Source: Clostridiaceae bacterium
GTDB taxonomy: Bacteria > Bacillota > Clostridia > Saccharofermentanales > DTU023
DNA: 43,236 nucleotides
Reading direction: 5' to 3'
NCBI GenBank assembly: GCA_012841145.1
Contig: DUVH01000034.1
Location: 1-43,236, forward strand
Numbering within the stretch: the first letter of the stretch is position 1; every line of letters begins with the position of its first letter. The notes below the pieces were generated by a model. That model was not told the DNA's origin and searched no databases. It saw only the letters and a list, made by a program, of their open reading frames with translations. The translations under genes and the position numbers were made by a program. Positions 1 through 9,267 of this stretch are shown here, in pieces.

Positions 1-7
1 CATTTTA

Positions 8-700
8 CTATGCGCGACTCTGACGTCTGGCCTCTGTCTGTTGTCGGCGCTTTTCAATCTCCTGCTCGACGATCATGTCTTTGACTTTCATCAGGCGCGT
101 CAAGTTGCCGCGCTCGTTCTCTTCCATTTTCATCGTGATGGAATGGATGGTCTCTTCGAGGTTCGGAATCATGACGTATTCGAGGGAGTTGACGCGGCGC
201 CTTGTACGCTCGATCTCGGCGGCGAGCAGGCTTGATTTATGCTCGTAAGTCGCGAGTTGCATGAGGAGCGGGAGCGCTTCGGCCAGTGTGTCAATCGGCT
301 GATCCAACTCACCCGATGCCGCCGTCATGCCGTACGGGAGAGTGCGGTTTGATATATCGGCGATTTCCTCCGGTGCGTGAAAGACGGGCGTGCGGACGCT
401 CATCGTGTTCTCGCGACTCACGGAGACCGTGAGTTCGCCTGAACCTTCGGTCATGAGCGCGGCGTTGACAGTCTCGTCTCCGATCACGGCGCGGGCGAGC
501 AGCATTTCCTTGTGAGAACGCTCGACGAGAGCTTCCGCCTTGAGGCGCATCTCATCGACTTCAAGAACGAGCGCCAAAAACTGACGCATCAGCTCGTCGC
601 GTTTGTCCTTCAAGAGTTTATGGCCGCGCCTCGCAATGCGAAGCTGCCCGCGCAAGCGCAGCAACTCCATCCTATTCGGATTGACGCGCATCACAGCCAT
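8..700 (-). CDS. ntpD: V-type ATPase subunit D (central rotor shaft)
   Basis: Subunit D forms the long coiled-coil rotor shaft inside the A3B3 hexamer and passes torque between ATP hydrolysis and the membrane ring. The 230-residue product has the family's start (VNPNRMELLRLRGQL at residues 6-20) and long charged helices at both ends (about 10-70 and 155-225) that pair as the antiparallel shaft, with a variable middle. Its length is usual for the family. The ATG shares one base with the TAA stop of ntpB (TAATG), so translation is probably coupled. It is the last V-ATPase gene visible; the operon could continue past the left edge (E. hirae has further genes after D). Confidence 0.95.
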   Translation of the reverse strand: MAVMRVNPNRMELLRLRGQLRIARRGHKLLKDKRDELMRQFLALVLEVDEMRLKAEALVERSHKEMLLARAVIGDETVNAALMTEGSGELTVSVSRENTMSVRTPVFHAPEEIADISNRTLPYGMTAASGELDQPIDTLAEALPLLMQLATYEHKSSLLAAEIERTRRRVNSLEYVMIPNLEETIHSITMKMEENERGNLTRLMKVKDMIVEQEIEKRRQQTEARRQSRA

Positions 701-2130
701 TAGTCATCAGCCTCCGCTTCTTTCTCAATTACTTCCTCTGCTACTACCTCTGTTTCCTCTTCTGCTATGTAGAACTCGTCGATGTACTCCTGACGCACAC
801 GTTTCAATTCATTCGCAGGCAGCATCGAGAGAAGCTCCCACCCGATGTTGAGCGTCTCCTCAATCGAACGATCCGTATCGAAACCTTGCGAGACGTACTG
901 ATCTTCAAACGCGACGGAAAACTTCGAGTATTCGCGATCGATCTCGCTCAATGCTTCTTCACCGAGAATAATCTGGAGGTCGCGCGCATCTTTTCCGCGC
1001 GAGTACGCGGCGAAGAGCTGGTTCATCGTATCGGCGTGATCTTTTCGCGTCTTGCCGACGCCGATTCCCTTGTCCTTTAGGCGCGACAGCGAGGGAAGCA
1101 CGTCGATCGGCGGCTGAATGCCGCGGCGATACAGATCGCGTGACAAGATAACCTGTCCTTCCGTGATGTATCCCGTCAAGTCGGGAATAGGATGCGTCTT
1201 GTCGTCGTCCGGCATCGTCAGGATCGGCACGAATGTAATCGACCCTCTCTTGTTCTTAATACGTCCCGCGCGCTCATAGATACTCGCGAGGTCTGTATAG
1301 AGGTATCCCGGATAACCGCGCCGTCCGGGAACTTCTTTACGGGCTGCCGATACTTCGCGCAACGCCTCCGCGTAGTAAGTAATATCAGTCATCAGGACGA
1401 GCACGTGCATGTCGAGATCGAATGCCAGATACTCGGCTGCCGTCAGCGCCATACGCGGTGTTGAGATACGCTCAATCGCCGGGTCGTCCGCCAAGTTGAT
1501 AAACATGACGGCACGATCAATCGCGCCCGTCCTTCTAAAATCGCTGATAAAGAAGTCGGCTTCTTCGAACGTAATGCCAATGGCAGCGAAGACGACGGCG
1601 AATTGCTCTTCGCTGTCGAGAACTTCGGCTTGGCGTGCGATCTGAGCCGCCAGCTGCGCGTGCGGCAGCCCGGCTCCCGAAAAGATCGGCAACTTCTGCC
1701 CGCGGACGAGCGTATTCAAACCATCGATCGCCGAGACGCCTGTCTGAATAAATTCGTTCGGATAGTCGCGCGCGGCGGGGTTGATAGGAAGTCCGTTTAC
1801 GTCACGCATCGCATCGGGGATGATCTCAAGTCCGCCGTCGTTCGGTCTGCCCATGCCGTCGAAGACGCGCCCGAGCATGTCGCGCGAAACGGCAAGCTCA
1901 AGTCCTCGTCCCAAGAAACGGACGGTGCTCTTCTCGATATTCAAACCGATCGAACTCTCAAACAGCTGCACAAGCGCGTCGGATCCTTCAACCTCCAAGA
2001 CCTTGCAGTTACGGATCTGCCCGTCAGCCAATTCGATTTCACCCAGCTCGTCGTATTTGACGTTCTCGACGCCCCTGACGAGCATCAGAGGACCGGTGAC
2101 TTCTTCGATTGTTCTGTATTCTCTAGCCAT
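700..2130 (-). CDS. ntpB: V-type ATPase subunit B (regulatory nucleotide-binding subunit)
   Basis: Subunit B alternates with A in the soluble V1 hexamer. The 476-residue product aligns well with NtpB-type sequences. It lacks a true P-loop (SGAGLPHAQ at 151-159 stands in its place), as expected for the non-catalytic subunit. SLSR at 347-350 places an arginine at position 350, the same number as the E. hirae arginine finger. The C-terminus ends in an unusually acidic Glu-rich tail (about residues 456-476). The ATG follows a GGAG Shine-Dalgarno, and the gene starts 14 bases after ntpA stops. Identity is secure. Confidence 0.97.
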   Translation of the reverse strand: MAREYRTIEEVTGPLMLVRGVENVKYDELGEIELADGQIRNCKVLEVEGSDALVQLFESSIGLNIEKSTVRFLGRGLELAVSRDMLGRVFDGMGRPNDGGLEIIPDAMRDVNGLPINPAARDYPNEFIQTGVSAIDGLNTLVRGQKLPIFSGAGLPHAQLAAQIARQAEVLDSEEQFAVVFAAIGITFEEADFFISDFRRTGAIDRAVMFINLADDPAIERISTPRMALTAAEYLAFDLDMHVLVLMTDITYYAEALREVSAARKEVPGRRGYPGYLYTDLASIYERAGRIKNKRGSITFVPILTMPDDDKTHPIPDLTGYITEGQVILSRDLYRRGIQPPIDVLPSLSRLKDKGIGVGKTRKDHADTMNQLFAAYSRGKDARDLQIILGEEALSEIDREYSKFSVAFEDQYVSQGFDTDRSIEETLNIGWELLSMLPANELKRVRQEYIDEFYIAEEETEVVAEEVIEKEAEADD

Positions 2131-2144
2131 ATCTGTCTCCGTTC

Positions 2145-3917
2145 TTAATCGGACAACTCTCTCATTTCGCTCAGCAACTGTTCGTTACGGAGCGCGTACC
2201 AGCGATCCACTTCCTGTTCCGGAACGTACTTAAAGCGAGCGATCTCATCGCGGATCGGCAACACCATCATGCGGTCAAAGTCGACGCCGCGTTCAAGCGC
2301 CTTCTGCGCCTCATAGTAAAAGTGCATCACGAGAGACAACATTTTGAACTGTTTGTTCATTGACGTGTACGTGTCGATTTCATCAAAAGAGTTCTGGTGT
2401 AAAAAGTCTTCACGCAACGAGCGCGCCGATTCAAGTTTGAGACGATCGGTGTCCGAAAGGGCATCCTGCCCGATCAGGCGGACGATTTCTTCAAGCTCCG
2501 ATTCCTCTTGGAGCAAAGTCATCGCGTCGACGCGTAACTTGCTGAATTCGGGATCGATATTGTCATCGAGCCAAGCGTCAACTTTATTCTGGTAGAGCGA
2601 GTAGCTCGTCAGCCAGTTGATCGCAGGGAAGTGACGTCGATACGCTAAGTCTGAATCGAGGCTCCAGAACACCTGGACAATGCGCAAAGTCGATTGTGCG
2701 ACGGGATCCGAGAGGTCACCGCCGGGCGGCGAGACGGCACCGATCGCCGTCAGAACGCCGACACGCTCTTCGTCATCACTGCTCAGACAGCGGACAATAC
2801 CGGCTCTCTCATAGAAAGAGGCGAGCCTCGAACCTAGGTAAGCGGGGTAACCTTCCTCACCCGGCATCTCCTCCAGACGACCGGACATCTCGCGAAGCGC
2901 CTCCGCCCATCTTGATGTCGAATCAGCCATCAAGGAGACGGAATACCCCATGTCGCGGAAATACTCGGCGATGGTAATCCCCGTATAAATCGACGCCTCA
3001 CGGGCCGCAACGGGCATATCCGATGTATTGGCGATAAGGATCGTGCGCTTCATCAGCGAATAACCCGTCTTAGGGTCGGGCAATTCGGGGAACTCCATCA
3101 ACACGTCCGTCATTTCGTTGCCACGCTCTCCGCAACCGATATACACAACAACGTCAGCCTCCGCCCATTTGGCGAGCTGGTGCTGAATGACGGTCTTTCC
3201 GCTCCCGAACGGACCCGGCACGGCGGCCGTTCCGCCCTTGGCGACGGGGAAGAACGTATCGATGGGACGCTGACCCGTGAAAAGCGGAGCCGACGGAGAC
3301 ATCTTCTCTACATAAGGGCGTCCGATACGCACGGGCCATCGCTGGATTAACGTGATCTCTTCGCGGGCGCCGCGGTCGGTCTCAAGTACGGCAACGACGT
3401 CGGTCACTTTGAAAAGTCCCGATTGAATCTCAACGATCGTGCCGGCTTTTCCTGGCGGAACCATAATGCGATGCTCGAGAATCTCCGTCTCCTGAATGAC
3501 ACCGATGATATCGCCACCCGTTACGCGGTCACCCAGTTTACATTTCGCCGTAAACTCCCATTCCTTATCGCGATCGAGCGCATGTGCAAATGCTCCACGC
3601 GTGATATGGTCGCCTTCCATCTCCGCAAGCGTCTCGAGCGGCCTTTGAATACCGTCGAAAATACCGCCGATCAAGCCCGGCCCGAGCTCTACGGAGAGCG
3701 GCGCTCCTCTCGAAACGACAATCTCGCCGGGGCCTAAACCCGCCGTCTCTTCGTAAACCTGGATGGAGGCTTCATCTCCGTGCATCTCGATGATCTCGCC
3801 GATAAGACGGCTCTCCGACACTTCGACCACGTCGAACATATCGGCATCACGCATGCCTTTCGCGATAACGAGCGGACCGGAAACCTTAACGACTTCACCC
3901 TGACTAAGTTTATTCAT
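2145..3917 (-). CDS. ntpA: V-type ATPase catalytic subunit A
   Basis: This is the catalytic ATP-binding subunit of the V1 sector. The 590-residue protein has the Walker A motif GPFGSGKT at 235-242 and the long non-homologous insertion before it (about 110-190) that separates V/A-type A subunits from F-type beta subunits. The ATG is preceded by GGAG at good spacing. A 102-base gap separates it from ntpG upstream, the largest gap in the V1 part of the operon, and I see no strong hairpin or promoter in it. Length and motifs are normal. Confidence 0.97.
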   Translation of the reverse strand: MNKLSQGEVVKVSGPLVIAKGMRDADMFDVVEVSESRLIGEIIEMHGDEASIQVYEETAGLGPGEIVVSRGAPLSVELGPGLIGGIFDGIQRPLETLAEMEGDHITRGAFAHALDRDKEWEFTAKCKLGDRVTGGDIIGVIQETEILEHRIMVPPGKAGTIVEIQSGLFKVTDVVAVLETDRGAREEITLIQRWPVRIGRPYVEKMSPSAPLFTGQRPIDTFFPVAKGGTAAVPGPFGSGKTVIQHQLAKWAEADVVVYIGCGERGNEMTDVLMEFPELPDPKTGYSLMKRTILIANTSDMPVAAREASIYTGITIAEYFRDMGYSVSLMADSTSRWAEALREMSGRLEEMPGEEGYPAYLGSRLASFYERAGIVRCLSSDDEERVGVLTAIGAVSPPGGDLSDPVAQSTLRIVQVFWSLDSDLAYRRHFPAINWLTSYSLYQNKVDAWLDDNIDPEFSKLRVDAMTLLQEESELEEIVRLIGQDALSDTDRLKLESARSLREDFLHQNSFDEIDTYTSMNKQFKMLSLVMHFYYEAQKALERGVDFDRMMVLPIRDEIARFKYVPEQEVDRWYALRNEQLLSEMRELSD

Positions 3918-4019
3918 GGATGACTCCTCTTAACAATTACTCACTCTTCCTATGCTCAATCGAACTCAATGCCTGTCGACATCTGAAGCTCGTGTTATTT
4001 CTATCAAGCGACGAGCAGC

Positions 4020-4376
4020 CTACACGTCGCGCTCCTGTCGATCACGTTGCGCCCTCTCGCGCTGCCCGATCAAATCGATACCGGTCGCTTTTCGTATCGC
4101 GGTTCTCAATTCATGGCGGCCGAGGAACGGTTTCAGTCCCGCAGACGGAATCACGATCACCGCCGGGAGATAGCGAAGCCGCCAATCGGCAAGGCGATCC
4201 CCCATAACGCTTGCTAACGCCTCCGTCACGAAAATGACGGCGAATCCTTCTTCCGCCCACGCATTCAGAACGGCGTCCGCCTCATCAGCAGTCGATACTT
4301 CCGCAATCGACAAACCGAGCGCGCGAAACCCCGCGATACTTTCCCAGTCACCGATGACACCGACTCTTTGTTCCAT
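4020..4376 (-). CDS. ntpG: V-type ATPase subunit F (NtpG in E. hirae naming)
   Basis: This is the small central-stalk subunit that binds subunit D. The 118-residue product begins RVGVIGD, the typical first strand of this Rossmann-like fold, and includes FAVIFVTEALA, the conserved second part. Position between C and A matches ntpG in the E. hirae order F-I-K-E-C-G-A-B-D; other nomenclatures call it subunit F. The C-terminal tail is Arg/Gln-rich and hydrophilic. The Shine-Dalgarno (AGGT) is weak, so expression may depend partly on the upstream gene. Confidence 0.9.
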   Translation of the reverse strand: MEQRVGVIGDWESIAGFRALGLSIAEVSTADEADAVLNAWAEEGFAVIFVTEALASVMGDRLADWRLRYLPAVIVIPSAGLKPFLGRHELRTAIRKATGIDLIGQRERAQRDRQERDV

Positions 4377-4400
4377 GCGACCTATTCACCATTCCTTTTA

Positions 4401-5447
4401 TCAGCTGAAGTCTCGCCTTAAAGCGATCAAATCTTCTTCATTCAATTCATTGACGAGAGCCGAAAGAACCATCTTCACATTGCGGATTTCCAGTTCACGC
4501 GCCATGATAAATGACAGCACGCGTTCGGGTCCCGAAAGTTGTTTCGCGCCCGTTGAAAGATGCCCGTAAAGCAAGATGTCCCGCTCGCGCGAAAATTTAG
4601 AAGCACCGCCCTGCTCGCCGTACGAAACGACGAAAGGAGTCATGGTGCGATATGGCGTCTCTTTCAGCAGATCGACAATATCGCCATCCTCCCCATCGTA
4701 AAGCGCTCGCCATCGTTCTTCGGAGATCAATCCCCCCGGAAGAAGACTGGCATTATAAAGCGTCTCATTCACTCGGCGCAGCCGACTCCTGACGAGTATT
4801 TCAAGATTGATAAGATCGCGTATCATCGTCAGGTACTGCTCAAACCAGTCGCTGCCGAGTTCCGACGCGATGACACGGAGCATCTCATGTAGGCGACGCT
4901 CGACCGCCAAATCAATCGAAACGGCGTCATAGTGTTCGGCATAGGCCAGACGGGCTTTCTCAGCCATTGACGTGACCCATTCGGGAAGCCTCACATCTTT
5001 TTCACGGGCGACGATCGCGCGCCAGAGAATCTCGGGATCAAGGAGCGAGGGGATTTTTATGAGCCTCGCAAGAGACTCATAATCTCCCGCCTCTTCACCG
5101 CGCAAACTCTCTCTTAACATGACGCGCATGTTGTGCGCATCTGCAGGCAATAAGAGAGCGACGCGATACCCGTCCTCCGGTGCAATTTCATCAAGCAATT
5201 CATAAACTGCGATGTGCGTCGCGCGTAATGTTTCCGCTACCGTATCTTTTTGCAGATAATGATGCTCCAAGAGCAACCCTCGGATTTCATCAGGCGACGA
5301 AACGCCGTAAAGGCGATCAAGCCCGGCACGTCCGAACAAATCTTTCTCGAGCACCCAAATTCTACCCGACGCGTGCTCCCACGAACCGAATCGTTGCGTG
5401 TCAATGACGGGCGTTACGACTTCACGAAATTGCGACTTTCTGCCCAT
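4401..5447 (-). CDS. ntpC: V-type ATPase subunit C (V1-Vo coupling subunit)
   Basis: Subunit C (d-like) is the funnel-shaped adaptor connecting the rotor shaft to the K ring. The 348-residue, largely helical and acidic product carries the family's internal repeats, including NLEILVRSRLRR and, near the end, REIRNVKMVLSAL-like sequence (RELEIRNVKMVLSALVNEL). Length is typical (about 330-350). The ATG has a GGAGAG Shine-Dalgarno. It lies between E and G, as expected, with short gaps on both sides. Confidence 0.92.
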   Translation of the reverse strand: MGRKSQFREVVTPVIDTQRFGSWEHASGRIWVLEKDLFGRAGLDRLYGVSSPDEIRGLLLEHHYLQKDTVAETLRATHIAVYELLDEIAPEDGYRVALLLPADAHNMRVMLRESLRGEEAGDYESLARLIKIPSLLDPEILWRAIVAREKDVRLPEWVTSMAEKARLAYAEHYDAVSIDLAVERRLHEMLRVIASELGSDWFEQYLTMIRDLINLEILVRSRLRRVNETLYNASLLPGGLISEERWRALYDGEDGDIVDLLKETPYRTMTPFVVSYGEQGGASKFSRERDILLYGHLSTGAKQLSGPERVLSFIMARELEIRNVKMVLSALVNELNEEDLIALRRDFS

Positions 5448-5504
5448 TCAAACTCTCCGATACCTTACGCAATCCTGCCGGCGATTTTCTCACCTCTCGA
5501 CCGC

Positions 5505-6113
5505 CTACCTGTCCGATGACTCCGAAGCGCCGTTTTGCACCAACTTATCGAAGGCAAGTCGAGCCAGCTCAGGTCGGTGGTCACGCACTGCGAGATCGTA
5601 CGTCAGATTGTCCTGCACACGACCGTGTGCGACAGTCAGTCCGCCCGAAAAGTCGCCCTCTTCACCGGCAAGCGAAAACTTTCCTTCGGGAAGCGCCTTC
5701 AGAAGAGCATCGCCGATTGCAGCTTTTTCATTGGCGGAGAGCGTGATAACGCCCTCTTCAATGTTCAAAGTGCGGATCCAGCCGGCATATCGCTCAACGC
5801 GCACCTCTGTCGGCTGTTGCAATAACTTGGAGAGAGCGCGCTCGATCACGTTGTCGACAATTTCCTGTTTACCGGCGAGATCTCGCTTACGACGTTCGGC
5901 GTCTGCGATACTTTCACCTCGTTTCACAAGCAAATCTGCGTCGTGATCGGCTCGTTCCTTCGCCTCCGCTAGGATCTTTCGACGTTGTTCTTCGCATTCG
6001 AGCGTTTCCTTCTCGACAAACTGACGCAACTCCTCCTCGATGGCTTGAACGGTGCGATCGGCTTCCGCCAGGATGTGGTTTTTGATTCTGTCGATACCTT
6101 CCACCTCTAGCAC
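5505..6113 (-). CDS. ntpE: V-type ATPase subunit E (peripheral stalk)
   Basis: Subunit E forms the peripheral stalk with the G-like subunit and holds V1 still against the rotor. The 202-residue product has an N-terminal charged coiled coil (about 10-95, many Glu/Arg/Ala) and a globular C-terminal part containing DFSGGLTVAHGRVQDNLTYD, the conserved family segment. The start is not certain: the first in-frame start is GTG at 6113, and a second GTG lies three codons later. Neither has a strong ribosome site, so translation may be coupled to ntpK. Confidence 0.9.
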   Translation of the reverse strand: MLEVEGIDRIKNHILAEADRTVQAIEEELRQFVEKETLECEEQRRKILAEAKERADHDADLLVKRGESIADAERRKRDLAGKQEIVDNVIERALSKLLQQPTEVRVERYAGWIRTLNIEEGVITLSANEKAAIGDALLKALPEGKFSLAGEEGDFSGGLTVAHGRVQDNLTYDLAVRDHRPELARLAFDKLVQNGASESSDR

Positions 6114-6141
6114 CCCGTTTCAAAAGAGTTGAACATCAGGA

Positions 6142-6618
6142 TCAGACAGCGATGCTGAGTGCGCCGAGGACGGTCGCGAGCAACGCCAAAATCGCGTACG
6201 TCTCGACCATGACGGCGAGGACGATCGCATTACCGCCCGCCTGCGGCTGCTTCGTCAACAGCGCCATACCGCTTTCCGCGACCTTCCCTTGGTGGAAAGC
6301 CGACAGCAAACCGATCACGGCGACGGGAAGAGCCGCAAGGAGAAACAAAATTCCCTGCTGTACGGTGATGTTCGTGTTACCCGCCATCATTCCCGACTGA
6401 TTCATGATCATAAACCAGCCGAGAAGGCCGTAGATACCCTGTGTGCCGGGAAGCGCCTGCAGAATAAGCAGTCTACCGAACAGAGAAGGATCCTCAGCCA
6501 GAATACCGGTCGCCGCCTGACCCAACTTACCCACCACCTTCGCGGATCCGTATCCGGGAAGGATGACGGCAACCGCCGCCGCAAAATAAACTAGAAGTGG
6601 TCCAATGATACTTGACAT
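6142..6618 (-). CDS. ntpK: V-type ATPase subunit K, predicted Na+-binding rotor ring
   Basis: This proteolipid forms the rotating membrane ring that carries the coupling ion. The 158-residue protein has four membrane helices in two hairpins, the fused length typical of V-type c subunits. Only the second hairpin keeps the carboxylate, E139 in VMVETYAIL. By alignment to E. hirae NtpK, every Na+ ligand is present: L56, T59 and Q60 in LPGTQ (L61, T64, Q65 in E. hirae), Q110 and E139. This predicts Na+ rather than H+ coupling. A very strong GGAGGA Shine-Dalgarno precedes the ATG, in line with the need for many copies per complex. Confidence 0.96.
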   Translation of the reverse strand: MSSIIGPLLVYFAAAVAVILPGYGSAKVVGKLGQAATGILAEDPSLFGRLLILQALPGTQGIYGLLGWFMIMNQSGMMAGNTNITVQQGILFLLAALPVAVIGLLSAFHQGKVAESGMALLTKQPQAGGNAIVLAVMVETYAILALLATVLGALSIAV

Positions 6619-6635
6619 TGTTTTCCTCCATGTAC

Positions 6636-6679
6636 GTCAACCGTTGCGTTGACAAAAATAGTCTCCCTGCTTGTGCAGG
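6636..6679 (-). other. Intergenic hairpins between ntpI and ntpK
   Basis: The 97-base ntpI-ntpK spacer contains two small inverted repeats. One is GTCAAC/GTTGAC with a six-base loop (6636-6653). The other is CCTGC/GCAGG with a four-base loop (6666-6679). Neither is followed by a T-run that would make a terminator. Next to the strong ribosome site of ntpK, they could be mRNA stabilisers or processing sites that raise ntpK expression. This role is inferred, not shown. Confidence 0.35.
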
Positions 6680-6715
6680 ATTTTCTAAGAAGCTCGCTTA
6701 CGCCGGCTTCTCCTC

Positions 6716-8725
6716 TTACGGACGAATCGCTTCCTTGGCAGATTGAGCGCAAGACAGCGTTCCGTTCGCTTTTTTATCTATCTTTACGTACTCCGTCTGA
6801 CGACGGAGCGGATTCCAAAAAGAGCCGCCGCCCTCAAAGAATTTCCCGAACATCTCCACGTATTGGAGACGACTCGTGTGGACAAAAGCGGACAGCGCCG
6901 AAAGCCCTAAATTCAACGTATGCCCGAGGACGCCGACCAGCGCGAAAGCTATGTACCCTACCACCGACGTACCGAACATCCCGCCGAGCATATTAACGAC
7001 GGCCGCGATAACGCTCGTCGCGAGCACGAGCGCCAAAATCCTTGAGTAAGACAACAAATCACCTAACCACGACGCAACATTGTATAGCTCTGCGAGTCCT
7101 TTCATGAGACGCTTGAACGGATTTTTGATGCCGTGTCCCGCAAATAAGAGCGCAAAGGCAACACCGGCGATCGCCAGCCACTTGCCGATCTCACCGAGCA
7201 ACAAGGCCGTTTGCGGGTCGCTCGTAATCGCACCCTTGCCGAGGATGAGACCGAGCCCGGGGATAATGAGATACCAAGGAACTGTCTCTCCGAGTCCGCC
7301 CATTAAGTTGCCTCTCAACCACTCGGTGCGAATTTTGAGCGCCATGCCGCAAAACAGATGAAGCGCCCCGAACACCATACTGTAGAGAAGGAGTTTGGTC
7401 GGCGAATCCATCGGATTAAACCAGAGCATCGGGAAGTCAACTTTCCCTTGAGAGACGACCGTGACGAGGTCGCCGAAAAAGCCGCCGAATACGAACCCCC
7501 ATACGATGGACGCGATACCGGAGATAAACAGCATGGAAGCTAATTTCCGCATTTCGCCTTCAACTTTCTTTTTGAAAAGCATGTAGGCGGTCGCGATGAC
7601 GAGCATAGAACCGTAGCCGACATCGCTCAACATCATGCCGAAAAAGATCATATAGGTCGGCGCCAGAACGGACATCGGGTCGGCTTCTTGGCTGCTAGGC
7701 GCGCCGTACATCTCCAAAATGATGTTGAACGCGCTGACGAACCGGTTATTCTTCAATTTGACAGGTGTCTCTTCTCCTTCTTCGGCAGGCTTGATTGAGC
7801 AGACAACATCGAATTGATCGGTTAATTCCCGGCTGATACGATCGGCATCGCTCTCAGGCACCCATCCGTTGAGAAAGAACGTGTAACTCATTTCGTGGAT
7901 TTTCTCATCAGCCGCCGCCTTATCGGAGCGTACAAGCAGAAAATCATGGTATGTCATCAGGAGCGGTAAACCTTCGGCGATCTCGCGCAATTCATCTTGA
8001 ACCTTGCGGAGCTCCTCCTCTTTCGCTGCCACCTTCCCCTCTAAATCTTTCATCGTTTCGGAAGCAGATCCCGTAAACGGCAAATCGGGAATCTCATGGA
8101 AGTCGGATGCAGCAAGTCTTGCACGCATACGAGGCAACTGCTCATTGATCGTGACAACGGCCACCTTTGCGGGGAATTTGACTTCCTCTTCCAATATGAA
8201 AACGGACGCCAAAGGCAAATCGCGCGCTACATCGCGTTCAAACGTATCAAACGCCGTTACATCACGAAACACGCCGAAAATGATCGTCGTCCTGTCCGTG
8301 TTCCTAACAGTCAAATCGATCGGAATGTCGACCCATGGCATGAGCTGTGCTCTCTGGTCATTGAGAACGGAAAGAGAGAGGTCGATCGCTTCCTCATCGC
8401 GAAGCAACTCCTCGTACCGGCTGAGCTGCTTTTGAGCTTTCAACTCATCCTCTTCCGAGAGATAAAAGGATTCTTCCGATACGGAAAGCTTCTTGCCGAC
8501 AAGATGCCTCGCCTCGGGAAAACGCAACGACATGCCTTCGATCGCACGCTTCAACCGAGCTCGCATATCGAGATTTGAAGCGTACGCCATCGTCCGTACA
8601 GACTCACCGTCCGATACGTCCTCGATGATTTCGACGCCGCCCATCTTCATGAGCGCATCTAAAACATCCGCGCGATCCTCGTGCAAGCCGACGATCGTCA
8701 ATTTGCTCATTTTAACGATGCTCAA
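6716..8725 (-). CDS. ntpI: V-type ATPase subunit I (membrane stator, a-like)
   Basis: Subunit I provides the two ion half-channels facing the K ring and anchors the peripheral stalk. The 669-residue product has a cytoplasmic N-terminal half (about 1-340) with coiled coils and a C-terminal half with about eight membrane helices. Conserved arginines appear in LSYSRILAL and in HTSRLQYVEMFGKFFEGG. I chose the TTG at 8725 because family members typically begin M-x-V-x-K-M-x-K-L, which the resulting MSIVKMSKL matches. The alternative is the ATG at 8710, one base after the ntpF stop. From the TTG it overlaps ntpF by 14 bases. Confidence 0.95.
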   Translation of the reverse strand: MSIVKMSKLTIVGLHEDRADVLDALMKMGGVEIIEDVSDGESVRTMAYASNLDMRARLKRAIEGMSLRFPEARHLVGKKLSVSEESFYLSEEDELKAQKQLSRYEELLRDEEAIDLSLSVLNDQRAQLMPWVDIPIDLTVRNTDRTTIIFGVFRDVTAFDTFERDVARDLPLASVFILEEEVKFPAKVAVVTINEQLPRMRARLAASDFHEIPDLPFTGSASETMKDLEGKVAAKEEELRKVQDELREIAEGLPLLMTYHDFLLVRSDKAAADEKIHEMSYTFFLNGWVPESDADRISRELTDQFDVVCSIKPAEEGEETPVKLKNNRFVSAFNIILEMYGAPSSQEADPMSVLAPTYMIFFGMMLSDVGYGSMLVIATAYMLFKKKVEGEMRKLASMLFISGIASIVWGFVFGGFFGDLVTVVSQGKVDFPMLWFNPMDSPTKLLLYSMVFGALHLFCGMALKIRTEWLRGNLMGGLGETVPWYLIIPGLGLILGKGAITSDPQTALLLGEIGKWLAIAGVAFALLFAGHGIKNPFKRLMKGLAELYNVASWLGDLLSYSRILALVLATSVIAAVVNMLGGMFGTSVVGYIAFALVGVLGHTLNLGLSALSAFVHTSRLQYVEMFGKFFEGGGSFWNPLRRQTEYVKIDKKANGTLSCAQSAKEAIRP

Positions 8726-9032
8726 GGAGAGAAACGATCCTTTCTGCTATGTCATCGGCCGCACCGCTTAACTCGTCTTCTGACAACGATTCAAGCGGCC
8801 GCACCGTGACGGATGATTGATCCGATACAAGCTCCGTATACCGACGTTCAGCCTCATCGAGCGCTTTCTGTCTAATGGACGCGGCCTCACCGTACGCACT
8901 GTCAATCAATGCACTTGTCTCTTGACGCACACGCTGTCGCTCCAACTGGGCGTCCTCACGTGCTTTTTCAATGCGACTAGCCGCTTCCGCTTCTGTCTGC
9001 ATAATCTCTTCTAGAAAATCGCGATCGGGCAC
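8712..9032 (-). CDS. ntpF: V-type ATPase peripheral stalk subunit G-like (NtpF)
   Basis: This is the first gene of the V-ATPase operon. The 106-residue product is a charged coiled coil from about residue 5 to 65 (LEEIMQTEAEAASRIEKARE) followed by a short acidic tail (ESLSEDELSGAADDIAERI). It fits the G-like stalk partner of subunit E, encoded first in ntpF-I-K-E-C-G-A-B-D operons. The sequence is too simple for identification by motif alone, so the call rests on position, length and coiled-coil character. The start is GTG with a strong GGGGAGG site nine bases upstream. Confidence 0.85.
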   Translation of the reverse strand: MPDRDFLEEIMQTEAEAASRIEKAREDAQLERQRVRQETSALIDSAYGEAASIRQKALDEAERRYTELVSDQSSVTVRPLESLSEDELSGAADDIAERIVSLLEHR

Positions 9033-9140
9033 TCGGCTATCCTCCCCAATGAAACACGGGAAAAGTGTTTCAAGATCTTATCTTTCGATACAACTCGCGA
9101 TAAAACTCGCACTTAATTTTAGAAACAATAGAACATATAG

Positions 9141-9149
9141 ATTCTACCA
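9141..9149 (-). promoter_or_regulatory. Predicted promoter of the V-ATPase operon (extended -10)
   Basis: On the minus strand the sequence reads TGGTAGAAT, an extended -10 (TGn plus a hexamer one base off TATAAT). No good -35 lies 17-18 bases upstream, which extended -10 promoters can tolerate. A start near 9134 would give a leader of about 100 bases before ntpF. A perfect TTGACA on the same strand (9222-9227) has no matching -10. The rest of the 9033-9267 gap is AT-rich and shows no other feature. Confidence 0.55.
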
Positions 9150-9267
9150 TAGACAGCACTGAAACGAAAGAGGATTCTTGCAGAAATATGGTGAATAAGG
9201 CAATAAAAGCTCATAAATTACTGTCAAAATCAAATATTCATAAAAACTACCTATTACGTTACGCGTT

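Noticed and set aside
3154-3339. Additional small frames inside V-ATPase, mfd, murA and other long genes on either strand
   Set aside because: They overlap well-supported genes, lack recognisable domains and ribosome sites, and follow from the GC-skewed third codon positions.
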